A stretch of 64,000 nucleotides of DNA from Corallium rubrum. Taxonomy: Eukaryota > Cnidaria > Anthozoa > Scleralcyonacea > Coralliidae. A program made the position numbers and the translations under genes. Numbering within the stretch: position 1 is the stretch's first letter; the number at the start of each line of letters is the position of its first letter. The stretch lies in assembly GCA_964035015.1 (NCBI GenBank), contig OZ036005.1, forward strand, positions 10,362,012-10,426,011, written 5' to 3'. The notes beneath the pieces were generated by a model. The model was given only the letters and a program-made list of their open reading frames with translations. It was not told where the DNA came from and made no database searches. Shown one piece after another: positions 57,860-64,000 of the stretch.

Positions 57860-58340
57860 TGAAGGACGGTAAGAAGGAAGGGAGGAAGAAAGGAATGAAG
57901 GAAAGTAGAGAGGAAGGTAGGAAGGAAGGCAGGACGGGAGGAAGGGAGGGATGGAGGGAGGGAGGGAGGAAGGAAGGAAGGAAGGAAGGAAGGAAGGAAG
58001 CAAGGAAGGAAGGAAGGCACGGAGGAAGGAAGGAACAGAGGGACCAATAAGGATGGCCCTTACTGGACCTGGGTGGGTGGGTGGGCGCGTGGTTGGGTGG
58101 GTATGGGTGGGTGGGTGGGTGGGTGGGTGGTTGGGTGGTTGGGTGGGTGGGTGGGTGGGTGGGTGGGTGGGAGGGCGGGCGGGCGGGCGGGCGGGCGGGC
58201 GGGCGGGCGGGCGGGCGGGCGGGCGGGCGGACGGGCAGGCAGGTAGGAAGGAAGGAAGGAAGGAAGGAAGGAAGGAAGGAAGGTACGGAGGAAGGAAGGA
58301 AGGAAGGAAGGAAGGTACGGAGGAAGGAAGGAAGAGAGGG
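57860..58340 (+). repeat. Composite microsatellite: (GGAA)n, (GGGT)n, (GGGC)n, (GGAA)n
   Basis: (GGAA)n at 57865-58030, (GGGT)n at 58067-58170, (GGGC)n at 58171-58215, (GGAA)n at 58220-58335. The 30-bp phrase GGGACCAATAAGGATGGCCC occurs at 58038 and 58337, flanking the central part. The Pro/Ser- or Gly/Arg-rich ORFs on all frames are artefacts. Confidence 0.95.
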
Positions 58341-58369
58341 ACCAATAAGGATGGCCCTTACTGGACGTC

Positions 58370-58485
58370 TTACTAGGGGTATCAGTGGCATAGTCAAATT
58401 GGAAGCAGACCAGGTCGATATCGAACCTGGGTCGCAGAAGTAAAGGCAAGTGCGATAACCACTGTGCCACCAACACCCCCAACGT
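58370..58485 (-). mobile_element. tRNA-derived SINE (minus strand)
   Basis: Minus strand: GGTGTTGGTGGCACAGTGGT (A-box TGGCACAGTGG) and CCAGGTTCGATATCGACCTG (B-box-like GGTTCGATATC), spaced as in a tRNA. No proper acceptor stem, hence a SINE, not a gene. Confidence 0.7.
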
Positions 58486-59888
58486 TCCTACCTACCTTCC
58501 AACCTGCTTCCTACCCTCCTTCCTCCCTACGTACCTCCCTTCTTTCTTTCCTCCCTACGTTCCTGTCCTTCCTACCATGCTTTCTTTTGAAACGTTTAAC
58601 GGTCTTCTGAGCACGCAATCGGTTTATATTTTGCAAAATTTTATACTGTTTTATATATTTCAGGAAGTTATCCCCGAGCCGGGCGGAGGGCCGAAGGCCC
58701 AGAGCCCGGTGAGGGTGCTAATCTCGACATGCGTGGAGTCCATTTTACACGCGTGGAGAAAAAGCGAGGGAGACGTAATCTCGGAAATAGTTTATTTATA
58801 ATAGTTTATATATATATATATATATGTTTGGTACGGTGTCACGCGGTAAGAATTGTTGGACACTGGTGACTAGCGATGCAAAAAACTAAATCTGTCAGTA
58901 TTATTTTTGCTTTCGTTTATACGAAATGGAGCCTGCTCTACTTAAATTAAAAGAGAACAACGAAGAAAAGGATACAAACAGCCGGTTTAATATATCTTGA
59001 AGCGAAACGAGAGGACCTGAAGAAACCAAACGCCGTATGGTAAACAAAACCCCGATCTGAATTGCAGTGTTTGTCGTCACTCAGTGGTCTCAAAATCTTT
59101 CAAGTTTATAATGGTAGGGGATTTGTATTTTGGCCTTATGTTCTAAAACAATATACAGCTTCACGTTTTTGTGCTTTCCCTTTGCTCGTCCAAATTAACC
59201 ATAAGTCAGCTTAACTAAAGCTAACTTAAAACACTTAGGCTTATATCACGCTTATATTAACCGTGGTGGACGTGGACTTTGTCGGTTTTCTTGGCTGTGA
59301 TTCCAAATTTTCGACTGAAACGTTGTCTGTTTAATACTTCTTTCTGGAATCCGATTCTACTGAATTGTTTTTATCTCAGACTCTATTATAAATGTAATTT
59401 TTGAGCCGTCAACTTTTAAGTGTGCCTTTGCAAAATGTACATGCAAAGAAGCAATGTACATGTAGAAGCAATGTACATGCAGAGAAGCCATTTAAAGGCT
59501 CGCTAGAAATAATCCCTTTTGAAACCTCCTAAAACAATATATTTTTTACAACCAGAATTTAATAATGAAATCTAAGTTTTGCTTTGATATGTTCAACTTT
59601 CGTTAAATGATTTAAATCAGTTTTGACATATCCTATCGACCTATCCATAAATTCTATAATTTAATATCCCAAGGATTTAATATCATTTGTTTTTTATATT
59701 TGTTTGTTTTTATATTGGCCGTATAATCAGGAGTGCTTATTTTCATCAGGGGGTGGGTGGGGGGATGTTTCAAAAAAGCATGTAAACCCCATTCTCCCCG
59801 CGCTCAACCTCGTCCCCTCGGGAGACAGACTTGATCCAAGTGTAGCGGGCGAGGGGTTGTTGTGTTCATGTATTTCTAGTATATATAT
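58486..59888. other. No gene seen
   Basis: A CCTT/CCTACG pyrimidine tract at 58486-58580. A GC-rich hairpin-like segment at 58672-58712 (GAGCCGGGCGGAGGGCCGAA). Three copies of AAGCAATGTACATG-type text at 59440-59485. A 24-codon ORF at 58926 (start MEPALLKLKENN) has no recognised family. Confidence 0.4.
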
Positions 59889-60232
59889 TTAACAAATAAA
59901 ACGTAAAGCTCCGTGCATATGTACTCTTATAGTTTAAAGGCACGTGTGACGTCATTTGAACACGAAAGAAGTTGGCGATAGCCGAGTGCCTTTATACTTC
60001 TTTCGTGTTCAAATGACGTCAAACGTACCTTTATAAGAGTACATATGCACAGGAACAGTATGTTTTATTTGTTTTATGAAATAAGAAGAAGAAAAACCAA
60101 GCTAAAAATGAGGTAGTTTTGGAATTTGGCGGGCTTTTCAGGTCAGTGGACGCCATTTTACGTCATTCATGATCTATGTTCTCTTATAAATGCACGGAGT
60201 CCAGCCAATCAAAGCGTGCGTAGAGGGTACCT

Positions 60233-60239
<7 letters not shown>
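59889..60239 (+). mobile_element. Family C hairpin element, copy 3
   Basis: Near-complete match to 13585-13950, with the hairpin at 59900-60060 and apex GTTGGCGATAGCCGAGTG. Its right end runs directly into (AT)n. Confidence 0.75.

Positions 60240-60309
<70 letters not shown>
60238..60309. repeat. (AT)n microsatellite
   Basis: About 35 units, abutting family C copy 3. Confidence 0.96.
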
Positions 60310-60310
<1 letters not shown>

Positions 60311-60503
60311 GTGTGGGTTTTGGTCTACGAAACGCAAAGAGTGCCCGATAACAAAAATTCAAGATGCTATCCAATCAGCGTGCCTGAAGTTCTGATTATT
60401 CTAATTCGCATAGCTCACAATTATAAACAAACAAGAAACATGGCGCAAATTCACCCCATGGCAAACGTTAAACTAAGCCACAACTGAGCTCGCTACCCGT
60501 ATT

Positions 60504-61085
<582 letters not shown>

Positions 61086-61142
61086 AATGAGACAATTACA
61101 GTCCCAGGGGCTTTAACTCTAACGAAGGGATAGATTAGGCCA

Positions 61143-62392
61143 GTAAGGACCTGTTTATATGGAGCCGAGGTACCCGACTAGGCGAATTACCCGGCAAGCC
61201 GAGTTGAGAAAAGATGAGTGTTTATATGAGCGAGTTACTCGGCAAAGCCGCCCACGCATTATAATGGTTCCGCATTCCATGAGTAGTTTCCGATTGTCTT
61301 CATAAGTGGCGCGTGCACCGTTGTGGCGAATTCAACTCGGGTAGCCGAGTTACCCGGTGTCCCAGTAAATTTGTCCCCCCGTCCCCCCAAATATGTCTCC
61401 CCAAGGACACATTTCCTAGGAAATATGTCCCTCTTCGGAAATATGTCCCCCCCCCCCAGAATGATTCCTTACAGGATAATTGATATACGTGTAATGTGGA
61501 CAAAACTTTTTAAAAGTAAAAAATATGTATTTCTGAATGATAAATTATAACAGCTAAACATATATTTAGATAAACTCGTTTTTGCTTTCTAAAGAGCGTG
61601 TTGACTCGAGGTTAATGAAGGGCTCCGCGTGAAACGTCAGTATTTGAGTGTATTTCTTTGTCGAAATTCTCGGCAGCTCACCATCTTCTTGCTTTGTTAT
61701 TAATATAACAGTGCAGTTTGCCTTTTTTTCAAAAAATATCATATATTAAGGAACCCCATGAATTAGTCATACAGACATTTTGTACCTGTTTTTTTTTCCA
61801 GAATATGGTGATATGGTTCATTGTGATCTTTGTGACAACTGGTACCATCTTCCTTGTCTTATAATTAAGTTCTTTTCCTGAGAATGATCAGGAATGCCTT
61901 TGCCATGCATTCATGTGTTCCACCATCAAAACTTTGTAAAAATGATTAGTTTAGTGACAGTCCAATTAAGGTCTTCCGGCGTTAAGGTTTGCAGGGTCAT
62001 TTCTGTAAAGCGCTCTTAATTCGTCAGGATTTATGCCACAAAAATAAAATAGATGTCGTTGGAAAGCCGCTATGAATTTGTAGAATACAATGGTGTAAAA
62101 TCGCGATAAACACAATCCGTTAATAGTTGTGAATTTTTTAATTAAAACCAGAGGGCTTCACTCGGGGCGACTTAAGAACAAAGCGTTTCATTTTGTTCAA
62201 AGAGTTTTTTCGCAGTTTTTGCACATATTCCCTGTGACTCCGGCAAGAGAGTGTTTATATGGGAATATTTTCATCCCGGCATGCCGAGATCTCGGCTGTT
62301 TTGCCGGGATCTCGGCTAGCCGAGGTACCCGCCTGTTTCATATAAACACTCTGCTACATGGCGTGTGACACTCGGCTCATATAAACCCTTAG
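61143..62392. mobile_element. Degenerate DNA element with TATATGRGCCGAG inverted ends
   Basis: Left TGTTTATATGGAGCCGAG and the inverted right GGGTTTATATGAGCCGAG; a second pair of GAGTGTTTATATG motifs lies just inside (61218 and about 62245). It contains a PHD-finger fragment at 61797. TSD not resolved; boundaries approximate. Confidence 0.5.
61797..61862 (+). pseudogene. PHD-finger exon fragment
   Basis: After a pyrimidine tract and CAG acceptor (TTTTTTTTTCCAG, about 61784-61796), the frame reads EYGDMVHCDLCDNWYHLPC and then stops. C-x2-C followed by W-Y-H-x2-C matches the middle of a PHD finger (zinc ligands 3 to 6). The first and last ligand pairs are missing or frame-shifted. A second short Cys-rich piece (about 61885-61930) may be the remnant of the final ligands. 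PHD fingers are known in several animal DNA transposases and in host chromatin proteins; which applies is unclear. Confidence 0.5.
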
Positions 62393-62436
62393 AAAGCACT
62401 TCATTCACTCCGCTATGGCATTCTATGCCTCAAATC

Positions 62437-63300
62437 CAGTGGCGCAATACCTATAGATCGTTTTCACTCACGTGATCGGTTGCCGCATTGGGTGGTGAAA
62501 CAATACGAAATATTTGAATAAGAAAGAGCTAATTCCCATACCGTACACCAATATGGCCGCCATTTCATTGTTTTGGTACACCAATATGGCCGCCGTGACG
62601 TCAGATGAAAACGATCTGTTGAGAAGGGTGGGTAAACCCCACGGGCCCTGAGCAAAAGGGATTAATTAGGGGCCCCGAGCATTTTGTGACAAGATCCGTA
62701 GGTTCCATAGAACCCCCTTTCTGATGGTTACAACTGCCCTCAAAATGCAGGAAATAGCGTTTCAGAGCATTAGAAAATCAAAAATTTCCTGGGGGAGCAT
62801 TTCCCCGGACCCTTCTACTGGTTTGTCGCACCTTCAGGGCCCGCCACTTTGTCTGACAGTCTTGAGTCTTACACTGAAAATCTTCTCTTGGGGGTGGGGG
62901 AAAGCTTTAACACTCAGGGGCGTCGCGACCGGGGGGTAGGGGGTATTTACCCTCCAAAAATTTTGGGAAGAAGTGCCCTTGTTAGCATGTGCAGTGTGCA
63001 CTGACTTTTAACCCAATCCACGGAGATTGGGTAAAATGTCCGAGCGCAGGCTATGCGGAATGGAATGAATGCAGATATGAATCTATTCAAATAATCTGCC
63101 CACTTTAACAGTTTTTGAATCGAGTGTGAGTGATTAGATTTTGCTCAAAAGTGCAGGAAATGACATTTCTGAGACCCTATATTCAAAAACTTTCCGGGGG
63201 AGCATGCCCCCGAACCCCCCTAGAAATGTAGTCACTAAATCGGAAAGGGCCCCCGAAGTAATCAATCCCACGGGCCCCTAGATGTCTAGTTGCGCCACTG
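62437..63300. mobile_element. hAT-like non-autonomous element, 864 bp, 8-bp TSD
   Basis: TIRs CAGTGGCGCAATACC / ...GTTGCGCCACTG, with the 8-bp TSD CTCAAATC at 62429-62436 and 63301-63308. The interior has CCCACGGGCCC at both sides (62638, 63268) and fragments of repeat family G. It contains a MITE E copy near its left end. No transposase. Confidence 0.9.
62455..62620 (-). mobile_element. MITE family E copy nested in the hAT-like element
   Basis: Reverse complement of 7542-7703, with inverted ends GATCGTTTTCA ... TGAAAACGATC. Confidence 0.75.
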
Positions 63301-63308
63301 CTCAAATC

Positions 63309-63705
63309 CGATTGTGAATAAGAATAGATCAAGGGTTAATTGAGCTCGTTCAACTCTAGAATCGAGTCCGGCGTTATAACCACTGCCAGAGTAAAATATA
63401 CTAAAAAGAAATTTAAGGTTAAGATCGAGGCCGGGTTAATTAATTAATTGAACTCGTTTAACTTTAGCGGCCTGCCAATGACGAGTAAAATCGTTCAGCG
63501 TTAATGAGAGTAAAATTCGTGCATTAAAAATTCATGACATCGTTTATGCAAATTCTACTTGTTTTTAGTTTCCTAAGTAACGAATATAAGACAAATATCC
63601 AGACATGCATGTGGCTGGTTTATAAGACTGGATAAATATATACATGTCGTATTTTAGTTGGAAAACTTACTCCGGTGAAATAGGCGTATCAATATTTGCT
63701 CAAAG
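63309..63705. other. Upstream region of the last exon, possible TATA box
   Basis: ATAAATATATACATG at about 63633-63647 is TATA-like and lies about 60-70 bp upstream of the ATG at 63706, a plausible core promoter distance. Repeated GTTAATTAATTGA(G/A)CTCGTT text at 63334 and 63434. Confidence 0.3.
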
Positions 63706-63774
63706 ATGTTTGCCGTTGGAGTTATAACGTTTATTTTGGCCTGCTTACAGGTCTTAACTTGTGCTCCTGTGTCA
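63706..63774 (+). CDS. Probable first coding exon of a secreted protein (signal peptide)
   Basis: ATGTTTGCC opens 23 codons: MFAVGVITFILACLQVLTCA then PVS, a textbook signal peptide (hydrophobic core of about 12 residues, small residues around a likely cleavage after Cys-Ala). It is followed by a donor, TCAG|GTTAGTG. The phase-1 junction is typical for extracellular proteins. In-frame reading through the donor meets a stop at once, which supports splicing. The rest of the gene lies beyond the window, so the mature product is unknown. Confidence 0.5.
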
Positions 63775-64000
63775 GGTTAGTGAAAGACATACTTGTCAAT
63801 CTGACAAAATGTCAAACGCGTTTGTGTTAATTTAATTGTGGTGACTTGGGTTGGGTTGGAAGTATTTCATTAGTATTAAGCGAGGAGATTAGCAAAAAAC
63901 CACAAAGTTTTATTATCAATTGAGATCTCGCTGTTGAACATAGCAATATTGGAGTTTTGAACGAATGCCGCTAGCTTTATTAACTTCTAGTGACTGAGAA
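63775..64000 (+). other. Probable start of first intron
   Basis: Begins GTTAGTG; AT-rich with no ORF or acceptor followed by coding sequence before the window ends. Confidence 0.4.

Noticed and set aside
57693-58482. Several 60-234 codon Pro/Ser-rich or Gly/Arg-rich ORFs on both strands
   Set aside because: All frames of a composite GGAA/GGGT/GGGC microsatellite stay open; no non-repetitive coding sequence.
61602-61640. Hammerhead-like TTAATGAAGG ... GAAACGTC
   Set aside because: The CUGAUGA core is mutated and stem II is weak; kept only as a possible decayed relative.

Overview
The window reads as a gene-poor, AT-rich, intron-era metazoan genome, not a bacterial one: almost no long ORFs, very long (AT)n and other microsatellites, a LINE reverse transcriptase, tRNA- and 5S-derived SINEs, many terminal-inverted-repeat (TIR) elements with clean target-site duplications (TSDs), and two candidate exons ending in GT splice donors. 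The repeat style (hairpin MITEs, CR1/L2-type LINE, gypsy Gag with a cnidarian-like zinc-knuckle spacing, metazoan hammerhead retrozymes) suggests a marine invertebrate, most likely an anthozoan cnidarian (coral or anemone). That is inference; no species marker is visible.

Genes: one convincing intact gene, a single-exon type II membrane glycosyltransferase-like protein (1869-3179). A 391-codon ORF (52446-53621) is a 5'-truncated LINE reverse transcriptase read in frame from a captured host-type first exon. Weaker candidates are a signal-peptide first exon at the right edge (63706-63774), a membrane-anchor first exon (32364-32496, minus), and small ORFs at 8366 and 50561. Relics include a gypsy-type Gag (about 4640-5240) and a PHD-finger fragment (61797-61862).

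Layout: 1-6.3 kb holds P-like MITEs with 7-bp TSDs (one inserted in another), the glycosyltransferase, a pogo/Tigger-like element and the Gag relic. 6.3-22.3 kb is a mosaic of hairpin-bearing non-autonomous families that recur in both orientations. 22.3-31 kb has a three-deep nest of elements, a 20-bp minisatellite and, most notably, two tandem hammerhead-ribozyme units (retrozymes) at 24931-25291 and 29977-30433, each embedded in (AT)n. 32.6-39.1 kb is a nearly perfect spacer-less palindrome whose right arm is interrupted by a 3.75-kb TA-flanked element. 39.5-49.8 kb is one 10.3-kb foldback structure with TTAA at both ends, whose unequal arms are built from a ~207-bp satellite. 50-64 kb contains the LINE/exon chimera with an inverted pre-insertion copy, a third retrozyme fragment, a G-rich composite microsatellite, a 5S-derived SINE with a ~54-copy tetranucleotide tail, a PHD-bearing DNA element remnant and an hAT-like element.

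The genes do not form a pathway. The biology here is the mobile-element ecosystem: self-cleaving RNA elements, foldback elements and nested insertions whose order can be read from intact TSDs.
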